Notes under the pieces: generated by a model
Seen by the model: only the letters and a program-made list of their open reading frames with translations
Databases searched by the model: none
Told to the model about the DNA's origin: nothing
Source: Bowmanella pacifica
GTDB taxonomy: Bacteria > Pseudomonadota > Gammaproteobacteria > Enterobacterales > Alteromonadaceae
DNA: 64,000 bases
Assembly (NCBI RefSeq): GCF_014645355.1
Contig: NZ_BMLS01000003.1
Location: forward strand, 372,001-436,000
Direction: 5' to 3'
Shown here: piece after piece, positions 45,461 through 54,552 of the stretch
Numbering within the stretch: position 1 is the first letter of the stretch
How the letters are laid out: every line of letters starts with the position of its first letter
Translations under genes and position numbers: made by a program

Positions 45461-46357
45461 TCACTTATTGCTGTCGGCTTGACCGAACAGGGTGAAAATA
45501 CTGGAAAAGTCTTTATTGCCGTTACCGTGCAGACTGTGCATGGCGTACAGGCTTTGCGCCAAAGCGCCAAGCGGCGTGGATGAATGGCTTTGCTTGGCAG
45601 TGTCCATGGCAAGCCCCAGGTCTTTACGCATCAAATCCACCATAAAGCCGCCCTGATAACTATGACTGGAAGGCACATTCTCCATCACTCCAGGACAGGG
45701 ATTGTACTTTTGCAGTGTCCAGTTACAGCCTGAACTTTGCAGCATAATGTCTGATAAAACGTTAGCGTCCAGGCCGTTGTCCAGTCCAAGCTTAAGCGCT
45801 TCACTGGTGCCCACCATCAGCACCGACAACAGCATATTGTTGCAGATCTTGGCAACCTGCCCGGCACCATGGCCACCGGCATGAAAGATATTCTGCCCCA
45901 TGGCTTGTAATACGGGCTTGGCCTTATTGAATTGCTCATCACTGCCGCCGACAATAAAAGTCAGGGTGCCAGCCGCCGCGCCAGCAACGCCACCGGAAAC
46001 CGGCGCATCAACAAAGTCAATACCTTTATCAGCCAACCCTTTTGCCACAATACGTGCACTTTCGGCATCAATAGTGGATGAGTCAATAACCAGGGCACCG
46101 AACTTAAGATGTGCCACCAGACCATCATCACCAAGATAAAGGCTGCGAACATGCTTGCCAGCAGGCAGCATAGATACCAACACATCTGCGCCTTTAGCGG
46201 CGTCAATGGCCGAGCTGGCAGCGGTTGCCCCTAGTCCGGCCAGTGCTTTAACGCTGTCTTCAACCAAATCAAATACATGGACATTGAAACCGGCTTTTAC
46301 CAGGTTAGCGGCCATAGGCCCGCCCATATTACCCAAGCCAATAAATGCGATTTGCAT
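45461..46357 (-). CDS. mmsB: 3-hydroxyisobutyrate dehydrogenase
   Basis: This 298-residue NAD-dependent beta-hydroxyacid dehydrogenase oxidises 3-hydroxyisobutyrate to methylmalonate semialdehyde in valine catabolism. The N-terminal Rossmann motif is MQIAFIGLGNMGGPMAANLV, with the substrate-binding DAPVSGGVAGAAAGTL and the catalytic Lys in GAGQVAKICNNMLL. AGGAGACGC precedes ATG 46357, and the longer frame to 46498 is rejected. It sits 10 bp after the upstream hydrolase gene. Confidence 0.95.
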   Translation of the reverse strand: MQIAFIGLGNMGGPMAANLVKAGFNVHVFDLVEDSVKALAGLGATAASSAIDAAKGADVLVSMLPAGKHVRSLYLGDDGLVAHLKFGALVIDSSTIDAESARIVAKGLADKGIDFVDAPVSGGVAGAAAGTLTFIVGGSDEQFNKAKPVLQAMGQNIFHAGGHGAGQVAKICNNMLLSVLMVGTSEALKLGLDNGLDANVLSDIMLQSSGCNWTLQKYNPCPGVMENVPSSHSYQGGFMVDLMRKDLGLAMDTAKQSHSSTPLGALAQSLYAMHSLHGNGNKDFSSIFTLFGQADSNK

Positions 46358-46367
46358 AATGCGTCTC

Positions 46368-47513
46368 CTATTCCTTACCCAGTGCTGCCAGCGGGTGCTG
46401 TTGTGCATCCCAGATAGGCTTAAAGAACCCTTCGACAATGTCAGCCGGCACGTCGGCCACCGACTCATAACGCCATTTAGGCTGATTGTCTTTATCAATC
46501 AACAGGGCCCGCACCCCTTCCTGAAACTCACCAGCTTCACCGCAGCGACAAGAGAGGTTTAATTCCATACGAAAACAGTCTTCCAGGCTCAGCGCCCGAC
46601 CACGCTTAAGTTGCTCCCAGACTAAATGGGCAGTCACACTAGAGCCTGCATTCAGGGTTTGTACCGCCCGTGCCAGCCAGTTGTCCTGCATAGGTTCAAG
46701 TGCCTGAATGGCCGATACCACCTCCTCAAGGCTGTTATGGCGAGTTACCTGCTCAATCAGACTATGATGTTCTTTGACATTGCAACGGGGCAACTGTGAC
46801 TGACTATCGCGCTGAAACTGGGCGCACAAGCCACTGAGTTTTTCATGGTTCAGGGTTTGCGTGCCGCCCCATTTAATCGCCAGCATCTGCTCGATAAAAT
46901 CGTCTTTCAGTGCATGACTGATAAAGTGATCGGCCAATTTAACGTACAGCGCGTCGGTGGCATTAATGCTGGCGCCGGTTAAACCAAGGAACAGGCCGCA
47001 CCCGGCCGGCATACGGTTTAAAAACCAGCTGCCGCCTACATCCGGATACAAACCTATGGTAATTTCCGGCATAGCAATTCGAGATGTTTCGGTCACGATA
47101 CGGTGGCTGGCACCGCTCATCAGCCCCAAACCGCCCCCCATCACAATACCGTTTCCCCATACCAATAGTGGTTTGTTGAAGGTATGCAATAGATAATCAA
47201 GGCGATATTCCTCGGTAAAGAACACCTCCAGCGCGCGCGGTACCTCGCCGGGCTGCTCCAGCATGGCGTTATGCATGGCGACCACATCGCCTCCGGCACA
47301 AAAGGCCTTATCACCGCTGCCATCCAGAATCACCGCGACAATATCTTCGTCCTGCTGCCAGGCCAGCATTTGCGGCATCAACAGGCGAATCATCGACAAG
47401 TTCAGAGCATTGAGAGCCTTGGGCTTATTTAATGTGGCATGGCCTATACGTTTGCCATTGGCGGTAGTTCTTTCTGTAAACTCCACCAAGGCCTGCTGTT
47501 CCATGTCTTGCAT
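46368..47513 (-). CDS. 3-hydroxyisobutyryl-CoA hydrolase
   Basis: This 381-residue crotonase-fold enzyme hydrolyses 3-hydroxyisobutyryl-CoA in valine catabolism. Oxyanion-hole glycines lie in AFCAGGDVVAMHN and in IVMGGGLGLMSGAS. The catalytic segment MPEITIGLYPDVGGSWFLNR carries the Glu and Asp of true hydrolases, rather than those of hydratases. CTAGGAGATAACA precedes ATG 47513. The gap to the acyl-CoA dehydrogenase gene is 9 bp. Confidence 0.93.
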   Translation of the reverse strand: MQDMEQQALVEFTERTTANGKRIGHATLNKPKALNALNLSMIRLLMPQMLAWQQDEDIVAVILDGSGDKAFCAGGDVVAMHNAMLEQPGEVPRALEVFFTEEYRLDYLLHTFNKPLLVWGNGIVMGGGLGLMSGASHRIVTETSRIAMPEITIGLYPDVGGSWFLNRMPAGCGLFLGLTGASINATDALYVKLADHFISHALKDDFIEQMLAIKWGGTQTLNHEKLSGLCAQFQRDSQSQLPRCNVKEHHSLIEQVTRHNSLEEVVSAIQALEPMQDNWLARAVQTLNAGSSVTAHLVWEQLKRGRALSLEDCFRMELNLSCRCGEAGEFQEGVRALLIDKDNQPKWRYESVADVPADIVEGFFKPIWDAQQHPLAALGKE

Positions 47514-47522
47514 TGTTATCTC

Positions 47523-48680
47523 CTAGATAATGTCGCCGACATCTTCAGCCAACAGCCTTCTGGCCACAATCAGGCGCATAATTTCATTGGTGCCTTCGAG
47601 GATCTGATGTACCCGGACATCCCGAACATGGCGCTCCAGCGGGTATTCGCGGATGTAACCATAGCCACCGTGAATTTGCAGCGCATCATCACAGACCTTA
47701 AAACCGACATCGGTGGCGAATCGTTTTGCCATCGCACAGTAAGCCGTTTTCTCCGGGTCGTTGTTATCCAATTTGAAGGCGGCCAGCCTGACCATTTGTC
47801 TGGCTGCTACCAACTCGGTATTCATATCCGCCAGCTTAAACTGCAACGCCTGAAAAGCCGCCAGCGGCTTCCCGAATTGCTGGCGTTCCAGCATATAGTT
47901 GCGCGCGGTATTCAGCGCTTGCTGCGCGGTACCTATGGAACAGGTGGCAATATTGATGCGTCCGCCATCCAAACCTTGCATAGCAAATTTAAAGCCCTCG
48001 CCTTCCTGCCCCAGCAGGTTCACGACCGGTACTTTGACATCCTCAAACGTCACCAAACGGGTAGGCTGAGCATTCCAACCCATTTTCTCCTCTGCCTTAC
48101 CATAGACTATCCCTTGTGCATCTGCCGGGATAACCAGAGCAGAAATACCTTTAGGACCAGCCTCACCGGTACGTACCATTACCACCAGTACGTCTGTTTC
48201 ACCGGCCCCGGAAATAAACATTTTAGAGCCGTTAACCACATAATGGTCACCGTCTTTTCTGGCACTGGTACGCAGCGAGGCGGCATCAGAGCCGGACCCC
48301 GGTTCGGTCAGGCAGTAGGAGGCCAGTTTCTGCCCGCTCACTAGCTGTTCGCACCAAGCCGACTTCACAGCTTCTGTGCCCCACTTGGCAATCATCCAAC
48401 TGGCCATATTGTGAATAGTCATCATGGCCGTGGTGGCAGTACAGCCCATGGCAAGTTGTTCAAAAATAATCGAGGAGTCCAGTCTGGACAGGCCTAAACC
48501 GCCCGCCTCTTCCGGTGTGTATAGGGCACAAAAGCCCAGCTCACCGGCCTTTTGAATCACATCTTTGGGAAAATGGTGTTGCTTGTCCCATTCGCCGGCA
48601 TAAGGCGCCAGTTCCTGTTCAGCAAATTGTCTGGCCGTTTCTGCAAAGGCCAGTTGATCATCGGTAAGATTGAAATTCAC
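47523..48680 (-). CDS. Acyl-CoA dehydrogenase, probably isobutyryl-CoA dehydrogenase
   Basis: This 385-residue FAD enzyme fits the oxidation of isobutyryl-CoA to methacrylyl-CoA in valine breakdown, because it is co-encoded with mmsA, mmsB and the hydrolase. YCLTEPGSGSDAASLRTSAR and the catalytic-Glu region ILEGTNEIMRLIVAR are present, with GGYGYIREYPLERH near it. The start is GTG at 48680. A 100-bp gap separates it from mmsA. Exact chain specificity is inferred from context. Confidence 0.88.
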   Translation of the reverse strand: MNFNLTDDQLAFAETARQFAEQELAPYAGEWDKQHHFPKDVIQKAGELGFCALYTPEEAGGLGLSRLDSSIIFEQLAMGCTATTAMMTIHNMASWMIAKWGTEAVKSAWCEQLVSGQKLASYCLTEPGSGSDAASLRTSARKDGDHYVVNGSKMFISGAGETDVLVVMVRTGEAGPKGISALVIPADAQGIVYGKAEEKMGWNAQPTRLVTFEDVKVPVVNLLGQEGEGFKFAMQGLDGGRINIATCSIGTAQQALNTARNYMLERQQFGKPLAAFQALQFKLADMNTELVAARQMVRLAAFKLDNNDPEKTAYCAMAKRFATDVGFKVCDDALQIHGGYGYIREYPLERHVRDVRVHQILEGTNEIMRLIVARRLLAEDVGDII

Positions 48681-48780
48681 GTTAGATTACCTGTATGTCC
48701 TGTGCAGCCGATACGCACGACTGCGGAAAAACTTTCAGAGGGGCCGGTCGACAAACAGGCCGGCCACAGCTCTGTCGCAA

Positions 48781-50271
48781 TCAGCGTAAGCTGATGGTCA
48801 TATTCGGACCGTGCGGAATGTCATCTTCAAACCAACGACTGGTGACGGTTTTGGTCTCGGTATAGAAACGCACCGCTTGTTTGCCGTAGGCATGCAAATC
48901 GCCGTAGAAGGAATTCTTCCAGCCGGTAAAGGAGAAAAACGGCAGCGGTACCGGGATGGGCACGTTGATACCTACCTGTCCCACTTCAATTTCATGCTGG
49001 TACTTGCGGGCCGCCGCACCAGAGGCGGTAAAGATGCTAGTGCCGTTACCAAAGGGGTTGCGATTAACCAGGGCAATGGCATCTTCAAGCCCTTCCACTT
49101 CCATACAGCACAAGACCGGGCCAAAGATCTCTTCTTTGTAAATGGTCATCTGCTCATCAACCCCGGTAAATACCGTCGGCCCTACCCAGTTGCCAGCTTC
49201 GTAACCCGGCAGACTAAACTCGCTGCCATCCACCAGACACTCCGCCCCTTCCTGCTTACCTTGTTCAATCAAAGACAGCACGCGCTGTTTGGCGCGGGGA
49301 CTTATCAGCGGGCCGTATCCGGCTTCTTTATCATTCCACAGGCCCGGCTTTACCTGACCAATCATGTCAGCAAGCTCGGGGATCCACTCTTTGGCCTTAC
49401 CGACAAATACCGCCACGGAAATGGCCATACAACGCTGACCTGCGGCACCCACAGAAGCACCTACCAGATTATTTAGCACCTGCGCCTTATTGGCATCCGG
49501 CATAATCACTGAGTGGTTTTTGGCGCCAGCAAAACACTGGGCACGTTTCATGTTATCGGTGGCCGTTTTATAAATATGCTGGCCCACAGGGACCGAACCG
49601 ACAAAAGACACCGCCTTGATATCTTCATGCGTCAGCAACTGGTCCACTTCTTTGGCCCCACCGTGGACAATGTTCAGCACCCCTTTAGGTGCACCCGCTT
49701 CGAGAAATAGCTCGGCAAGACGGGTTGGGGTCATGGGATCCTGCTCAGAGGGTTTAAGCACAAAAGTATTACCGGCGGCGATAGCCAGTGGGAACATCCA
49801 AAGCGGGATCATGGCTGGAAAATTAAAGGGCGTAATACCGACGCAAACACCAAGTGGCTGGATATAGCTATAGGTATCAATGCCGCGTGCCACATTTTCC
49901 ACCGTTTCGCCCATCAGCAGCGCCGGAATATTCATGGCCTGTTCAACCACTTCAATACCACGCCATACATCACCTTTTGCATCATCAAAGGTCTTGCCGG
50001 TTTCCTGGCTGAGAATTTCGGCAATTTCGTCGTGGTGCTCCTTCAGTAACGCCTGATAGCGCATCATCAATCGCGCACGCTCAGGCACTGCCACATTACG
50101 CCAGGTTTTAAAGGCTTCTTTGGCTGAGGCAACGGCTGCTTGCACTTCCTGCTCTGTGGCACAAGGCACCTGGGCGATGACACTATTGTCCGCCGGGTTA
50201 GTCACATCAATGAGTTGCGACGATTGCGAGGCAACAAATTCACCATTGATTAGCAAAGGGATCTGTTTCAT
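48781..50271 (-). CDS. mmsA: Methylmalonate-semialdehyde dehydrogenase (CoA-acylating)
   Basis: This 496-residue aldehyde dehydrogenase converts methylmalonate semialdehyde and CoA to propionyl-CoA. The N-terminal residues ([19 protein letters not shown]) are typical. The nucleophile Cys is C281 in [12 protein letters not shown], and [19 protein letters not shown] is the MMSDH signature. It is the first gene of the valine operon, with a LiuR-like palindrome about 85 bp upstream. Confidence 0.95.
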   Translation of the reverse strand: MKQIPLLINGEFVASQSSQLIDVTNPADNSVIAQVPCATEQEVQAAVASAKEAFKTWRNVAVPERARLMMRYQALLKEHHDEIAEILSQETGKTFDDAKGDVWRGIEVVEQAMNIPALLMGETVENVARGIDTYSYIQPLGVCVGITPFNFPAMIPLWMFPLAIAAGNTFVLKPSEQDPMTPTRLAELFLEAGAPKGVLNIVHGGAKEVDQLLTHEDIKAVSFVGSVPVGQHIYKTATDNMKRAQCFAGAKNHSVIMPDANKAQVLNNLVGASVGAAGQRCMAISVAVFVGKAKEWIPELADMIGQVKPGLWNDKEAGYGPLISPRAKQRVLSLIEQGKQEGAECLVDGSEFSLPGYEAGNWVGPTVFTGVDEQMTIYKEEIFGPVLCCMEVEGLEDAIALVNRNPFGNGTSIFTASGAAARKYQHEIEVGQVGINVPIPVPLPFFSFTGWKNSFYGDLHAYGKQAVRFYTETKTVTSRWFEDDIPHGPNMTISLR

Positions 50272-50353
50272 ATGACATCCATCTGTTGCGGGCTGCTCAG
50301 CGGGTAGAGCAGCTTGTTAATATAGTGTGAGCTACCTTAGCAGAGTTTTTACC

Positions 50354-50369
50354 TTGACGTTAACGTAAA
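50354..50369. promoter_or_regulatory. LiuR-like operator upstream of mmsA
   Basis: TTGACGTTAACGTAAA has a perfect 10-bp core palindrome (ACGTTAACGT). It matches the type of operator described for the MerR-family regulator LiuR, which controls branched-chain amino-acid degradation in gammaproteobacteria. It lies 83 bp upstream of the mmsA start. No liuR gene is in this window. Confidence 0.7.
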
Positions 50370-50617
50370 CTTGTAAAAATTTTTCCCAGCCAATGACAAC
50401 TTCTCTGTACAAGCGAAATTACGCCAAAACCGGATAAACTCTGGCCATCCAGCTCACTGAACAGCCATGATTGATGACTGAACAAGCAGGATTTTACGCC
50501 TTATAGCAAGCACTATACTTTGGTATAGCTGCGGGTCTGACTTGCCATTTCCACGAGGAGAGTTCACCTGCCCTGTCAATCTAGCCCGTCAAACGCATCC
50601 CCTGACTTTACCGCCAA

Positions 50618-50638
50618 GAGGTTATATTATAACATTTC
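50618..50638. promoter_or_regulatory. Zur-like box upstream of the COG0523 gene
   Basis: The sequence GTTATATTATAAC is a 13-bp inverted repeat around one central base, followed by ATTTC. This matches the gammaproteobacterial Zur consensus core (TGTTATAnTATAACA) at nearly all core positions. It lies about 51 bp upstream of the COG0523 ATG, which fits zinc-starvation induction. Confidence 0.75.
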
Positions 50639-50688
50639 AAAATAAAACTTATGCTACCAATCTGGTATGGAACAACAAGGTGCCTCCC

Positions 50689-51894
50689 ATGCGCAAAGCA
50701 AAACTCCCCGTCACTGTCCTGTCCGGCTTTCTCGGCGCAGGGAAAACCACGGTGCTTAATCACATCCTCAATAACCGTCAGGACAAAAAGGTAGCGGTCA
50801 TAGTGAACGATATGAGTGAAATCAATATTGACGCCGCCATGGTGAAAAACGAGGTATCACTGAGTCACAGCGAAGAGAAACTGGTAGAGATGAGCAATGG
50901 TTGTATCTGCTGCACCCTCAGAGAGGACTTATTGATAGAAGTCAACGCATTAGCTTTGTCTGGAAAGTTTGACTACCTGGTCATCGAGTCCACAGGTATT
51001 TCAGAGCCCTTGCCGGTCGCAGAAACTTTCACCTTTGCCGATGAAAATGGCGTGTCCTTATCCGATGTGGCGACATTGGATACCATGGTCACCCTGGTCG
51101 ATGCGGTTAACTTTTTAACCGATTATGACGAAGCAAAATATTTGCAGGAAAGCGGCGAACATTTGGGAGAGGAGGACGAGCGCAGCGTGGCAGACCTGCT
51201 TATCGAGCAAGTAGAGTTTGCCGATGTGATATTAGTCAGTAAAACCGACCTGGTGGACAGTGTTCAGGTTGAGCGACTGATGGCAATTCTATCATCCCTT
51301 AATACCAGTGCCCGCATTATCCCAATTAAAAATGGTCAGGTGCCAGTCAACGACATACTGGGCACGGGCCTATTTGACTTTGATAAAGCCCAGCAGGCAC
51401 CGGGCTGGCTTAAAGAAGTGCGCGGCGAGCATGTACCCGAAACTGAAGAGTACGGTATATCAAGTTTTACTTATTCAGCCCGTCGCCCCTTTCATCCACA
51501 CAAGTTTTATCAGTTTTTGCATGGCACACAGCAGCACGGCAAGCTACTGCGTTCTAAAGGCTATTTTTGGCTGGCATCTCGCCCGCAGTTTGCCGGAAAT
51601 TGGAATCAGGCAGGAGGCATAGCCCGCTATGGGTTTGCGGGTCTGTTCTGGAAAGCCGTGCCTAAGTCACAGTGGCCAACAGATGCCGAGTCTCTGGCCT
51701 ATATAAACACGCTCTGGCAGGAACCTTTTGGTGACATGCGCCAGGAGCTGGTGTTTATTGGGCAGAATTTGGATAAACAGGGGATCACGACCGCGCTCGA
51801 CCTTTGCCTGCTATCCGATGAAGAGCTTGCACAGGGTAAAGCCTACTGGCAAACCCTACCGGATCCCTTCCCTCACTGGGAGCACCAAGCATGA
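50689..51894 (+). CDS. COG0523 GTPase, putative zinc metallochaperone (ZigA/YciC type)
   Basis: This 401-residue G3E-family GTPase has the P-loop [10 protein letters not shown] (residues 13-22) and the metal motif GCICC at C72, C74 and C75 within [13 protein letters not shown]. The [10 protein letters not shown] segment marks the ZigA/YciC subgroup. The guanine-specificity motif is SKTDLVD and a CobW_C domain occupies the C-terminus. Such proteins help deliver zinc to enzymes when zinc is scarce. The start is ATG 50689, downstream of a Zur-like box. It overlaps the DUF1826 gene by ATGA. Confidence 0.92.
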   Translation: MRKAKLPVTVLSGFLGAGKTTVLNHILNNRQDKKVAVIVNDMSEINIDAAMVKNEVSLSHSEEKLVEMSNGCICCTLREDLLIEVNALALSGKFDYLVIESTGISEPLPVAETFTFADENGVSLSDVATLDTMVTLVDAVNFLTDYDEAKYLQESGEHLGEEDERSVADLLIEQVEFADVILVSKTDLVDSVQVERLMAILSSLNTSARIIPIKNGQVPVNDILGTGLFDFDKAQQAPGWLKEVRGEHVPETEEYGISSFTYSARRPFHPHKFYQFLHGTQQHGKLLRSKGYFWLASRPQFAGNWNQAGGIARYGFAGLFWKAVPKSQWPTDAESLAYINTLWQEPFGDMRQELVFIGQNLDKQGITTALDLCLLSDEELAQGKAYWQTLPDPFPHWEHQA

Positions 51895-52565
51895 ACAACC
51901 TATCTTTAGTGCAACACAGCACAGACGAAAAAGTCAGACATGCGGCAAAAGCCCCTATTCCCACCGTGCTTACAGAGATCTATAGTGACAGCACTAACAT
52001 GGCTATCTGGCAAAGAGAACTGTGTGCCACGCTACGACGCAATCTGGCGCACTATCTGCAGAAAAACAGCCCCAACTTAAACCTGACCCGAATCATTGAA
52101 GCCGACGCTATCGAACGCGACCTGGCGGACATCCTGACAGACTTTGCAGACCATGAGGCCTTACGCGCCAATATTGCCGAACTTGTCGATATGTTTTGCT
52201 GTCTTTTTGACTTACCGCGCGCAGGCTTGCGCTTAAAGGTACTGGAGCACGCCATGTGCCCCCGCTTTCATGTGGACAGGGTGCCTTGTCGGCTAGTCAC
52301 CACCTTTTGTGGCGCGGGCACCCAATGGTTACCCCAGCCGTTGGTCAACTATCCTATGCTAGGCGCAAACAATCAGGGCCTGAAAGATGAAGCGTCGGGC
52401 TTGTATCAAGATGAAAATGATATTCAGGCACTTAAACCTGGTGATGTTGCCTTACTAAAAGGTGAGCTTTGGCAAGGTAATGAAGGTGCCGGTTTAGTGC
52501 ACCGCTCGCCGCCGGCCAATGACACAGAAAAGCGGCTTTTGCTTACCTTGGATTTTGTGCGCTAA
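51891..52565 (+). CDS. DUF1826-family protein of the zinc operon
   Basis: This 224-residue protein of unknown activity has the family segments [20 protein letters not shown] and [19 protein letters not shown] further segment, [10 protein letters not shown], lies near the end. Cys and His occur in [12 protein letters not shown], which may bind metal. The DUF1826 family is known to sit next to COG0523 genes in Zur-controlled loci, as here. The ATG overlaps the COG0523 stop. The role in zinc allocation is inferred from the operon. Confidence 0.85.
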   Translation: MNNLSLVQHSTDEKVRHAAKAPIPTVLTEIYSDSTNMAIWQRELCATLRRNLAHYLQKNSPNLNLTRIIEADAIERDLADILTDFADHEALRANIAELVDMFCCLFDLPRAGLRLKVLEHAMCPRFHVDRVPCRLVTTFCGAGTQWLPQPLVNYPMLGANNQGLKDEASGLYQDENDIQALKPGDVALLKGELWQGNEGAGLVHRSPPANDTEKRLLLTLDFVR

Positions 52566-52691
52566 CCAGTTCCGCCTTATAAATACAGGGGAGACAAGCT
52601 ATATATTGTTGCCAACAAAATTGATTTTATTAGCAGCACATCACAGCCTAAGTGGATAGCCGTGTTACACACGGCAATATCGAAACCAGTT

Positions 52692-52781
52692 GCCTGCCCT
52701 TTAGCGGCGAAAATTCTCCCCTTTAGGGCTATCTTCGGCTTCATGCCTACTACAGGGCTAACGGTTGTCTTTCGGGCAGGC
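52692..52781. repeat. 90-bp element closed by GCCTGCCC / GGGCAGGC, at the yitT 3' end
   Basis: An 8-bp perfect inverted repeat at 52692-52699 and 52774-52781 encloses about 74 bp that contain further short complementary stretches (CCCTTTAGGGCT, GGGCTAACGG). It directly abuts the yitT stop at 52782 on the minus strand, so it may be a 3' UTR structure or terminator of yitT. A smaller hairpin GCCGTGT/ACACGGC lies at 52659-52675. I see no U-tract and no match to a known riboswitch. Confidence 0.45.
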
Positions 52782-53405
52782 TTAGTTGGCCTGCTGCGCC
52801 ATGTCTACTAAGGCTTGATAGCGGCCGGGCTTGTGATTGATGGTTAACAGCATATTGATAATCACCGCCCCTAACACAGAATAAATCACCGCGGTCCAAT
52901 CAAAGCAAAACGCGGCCACAGCAAGGATCAGACAATCCACCACCAGTTGGAATGTGCCCGCACGCAGTTTATATTTTTGCTGTAAATAATAAGCAAGAAT
53001 ACCAACACCACCCAAACTGGCCTGATGGCGAAACAGAATCAGCAGTCCGGTACCAATCAATCCGCCACCGGCAATTACGGCAAATAGCGGATGCACTTTG
53101 TCAATACTCAGAGCCAAATGCAGATAGTCGGTCAACACCGACACCAAAGATACCGCCAAGAAGGTATTAAACGTAAAACGAGGGCCTAGCTCCCGCCATG
53201 CCAGAAAATAAAAGGGTAAGTTCAGCACAAAAAACCAAACTCCAAAGCCGGCGGGACTAAGATAAGCGCCAATTAAGGCCATTCCAGACGTACCGCCCGT
53301 CACCAGCCCGGTGGTCTTGAAAAACAAGACCCCTATAGCCACAAACAGTGAGGCCACCAACAGGGCAATGGCGTCTTCATAAATTTTATGCGCGGGGATC
53401 TGCAT
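52782..53405 (-). CDS. YitT-family membrane protein
   Basis: This 207-residue integral membrane protein with five to six TM helices (IALLVASLFVAIGVLFFKTT, FGVWFFVLNLPFYFLAW and others) has the G-rich TTGLVTGGTSGMALIGAYLS and HQASLGGVGILAYYLQQKYK motifs of the YitT family. It is a possible transporter of unknown substrate. Unlike many relatives it ends soon after the helices (RYQALVDMAQQAN), lacking a C-terminal DUF2179 domain. Start ATG 53405. Confidence 0.85.
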   Translation of the reverse strand: MQIPAHKIYEDAIALLVASLFVAIGVLFFKTTGLVTGGTSGMALIGAYLSPAGFGVWFFVLNLPFYFLAWRELGPRFTFNTFLAVSLVSVLTDYLHLALSIDKVHPLFAVIAGGGLIGTGLLILFRHQASLGGVGILAYYLQQKYKLRAGTFQLVVDCLILAVAAFCFDWTAVIYSVLGAVIINMLLTINHKPGRYQALVDMAQQAN

Positions 53406-53751
53406 ACTCGGTCCTTGGCTTTAAGCAAATGGGTGAAAACAGCAACGCTTGCTGAACTATGCCAGACACCTATTTTACCTGCCCAAGCTCGCCCATATAA
53501 ATGGCTCCCCCAGGAGCCTTATGGCGATAAAAGTGTAAAAAAGTAAGGGCAGCTTTACGACTTTTTAAGCATTGGTAACCAGTATGTTGATAAGATGAAA
53601 ACTGTTACGCGTTTTACCAGAATAAGTCAGCCCTATCGTCCATAACAGCTAACAGGCATATTCACACCGGGGCCTGCGGCGCAATCAAACACTTTACCAA
53701 AGACATCCGACCAGATAAGCTGCTGACATCATTTAGCAACTTGGGCAATCC
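53406..53751. other. Intergenic region between yitT and the thioesterase gene
   Basis: A 346-bp region holds the divergent promoters of the two neighbours. The clearest structure is GGCTCC/GGAGCC with a CCCA loop at 53503-53518. No protein-coding, RNA-gene or known operator signal is convincing. Confidence 0.5.
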
Positions 53752-54552
53752 ATGCATATTGATGAGTTATTGCAGCAGATCCACTGCAGTCAGAATTCCA
53801 GTCCGACCCTTAGCGTTCCCAAAGACTGGGCTCAGGGACGCACTGTGTTTGGTGGACTGTCAGCGGCCTTATTGTATGCCGCGATTCGAGAGCAAGTTCC
53901 GGCGGACCGGGCACTGCGTTCGCTGACCACCAACTTTGTTGGCCCTTTGCTGCCAGACACCGATTTTCGAATTGACATTACAGTATTGCGAAGCGGCAAG
54001 AATGTCACTCAGGTAACCGCCAGCGCCGTACAAGAGGATCAGGTTGCGGTATTTAGCCAGGCATGCTTTGGTATTGAGCGACAATCCAAAATCAAAGTAG
54101 CGTCACAAAGTCAGCATCAAATGCCTTTACCCACTAAAGCCAAGTTTATTCCCCAGATCCCTAAGGTGACGCCCAAGTTTCTTAAACATATCGATTTGTC
54201 AGTGGTTGAAGGCGGCTTGCCATTTACGGGCAAAACCAATGCCAAGGTGCAGGGCTGGATGCGTTTTACTCAGCCGCCGACACAGATTACCGACGCCCAC
54301 CTGATAGCCTTGATTGATGCCTGGCCTCCCACCATTTTGCAAATGCTTCGCTGGCCAGCGCCTGCCAGCACCATGAGCTGGAACCTGGAGTTTATTCACC
54401 CGCATCAGCCCGTGGCAGCGGATGACTGGTTTGCTTATCAGGCGGACACCCGTCAGGCCGCCGACGGCTATTGTCATAGTGAGGCGAATATTTGGGATAA
54501 GCAGGGCGAACTGATTGCCATTAGTCGCCAGATTATTGCGGTATTTGATTAA
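53752..54552 (+). CDS. TesB-like acyl-CoA thioesterase
   Basis: This 266-residue double-hotdog thioesterase has the HotDog segments RTVFGGLSAALLYAAIREQV (residues 29-48) and TNFVGPLLPDTDF, and a second domain WMRFTQPPTQITDAHLIALI, then STMSWNLEFIHPH. It hydrolyses acyl-CoA; chain specificity is unknown. Its stop TAA shares the TTAA with the converging patatin stop. Confidence 0.85.
   Translation: MHIDELLQQIHCSQNSSPTLSVPKDWAQGRTVFGGLSAALLYAAIREQVPADRALRSLTTNFVGPLLPDTDFRIDITVLRSGKNVTQVTASAVQEDQVAVFSQACFGIERQSKIKVASQSQHQMPLPTKAKFIPQIPKVTPKFLKHIDLSVVEGGLPFTGKTNAKVQGWMRFTQPPTQITDAHLIALIDAWPPTILQMLRWPAPASTMSWNLEFIHPHQPVAADDWFAYQADTRQAADGYCHSEANIWDKQGELIAISRQIIAVFD

Larger units (their letters stand above)
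50272..50688. promoter_or_regulatory. Divergent control region between valine operon and zinc operon
   Basis: A 417-bp region without a gene holds the promoters of mmsA (leftwards) and of the COG0523 gene (rightwards). It contains the LiuR-like site (50354-50369) near mmsA and the Zur-like site (50618-50638) near the COG0523 start. A frame reaching left to 50542 has no family signal and is rejected as part of the COG0523 protein. Confidence 0.7.

Noticed and set aside
46358-46498. Extension of mmsB upstream to 46498
   Set aside because: It would overlap the hydrolase gene and lacks family signal. ATG 46357 gives the Rossmann start.
52692-52781. The 90-bp element as an integron attC site
   Set aside because: The outer repeat lacks the RYYYAAC/GTTRRRY core and no integrase or cassette array is nearby.
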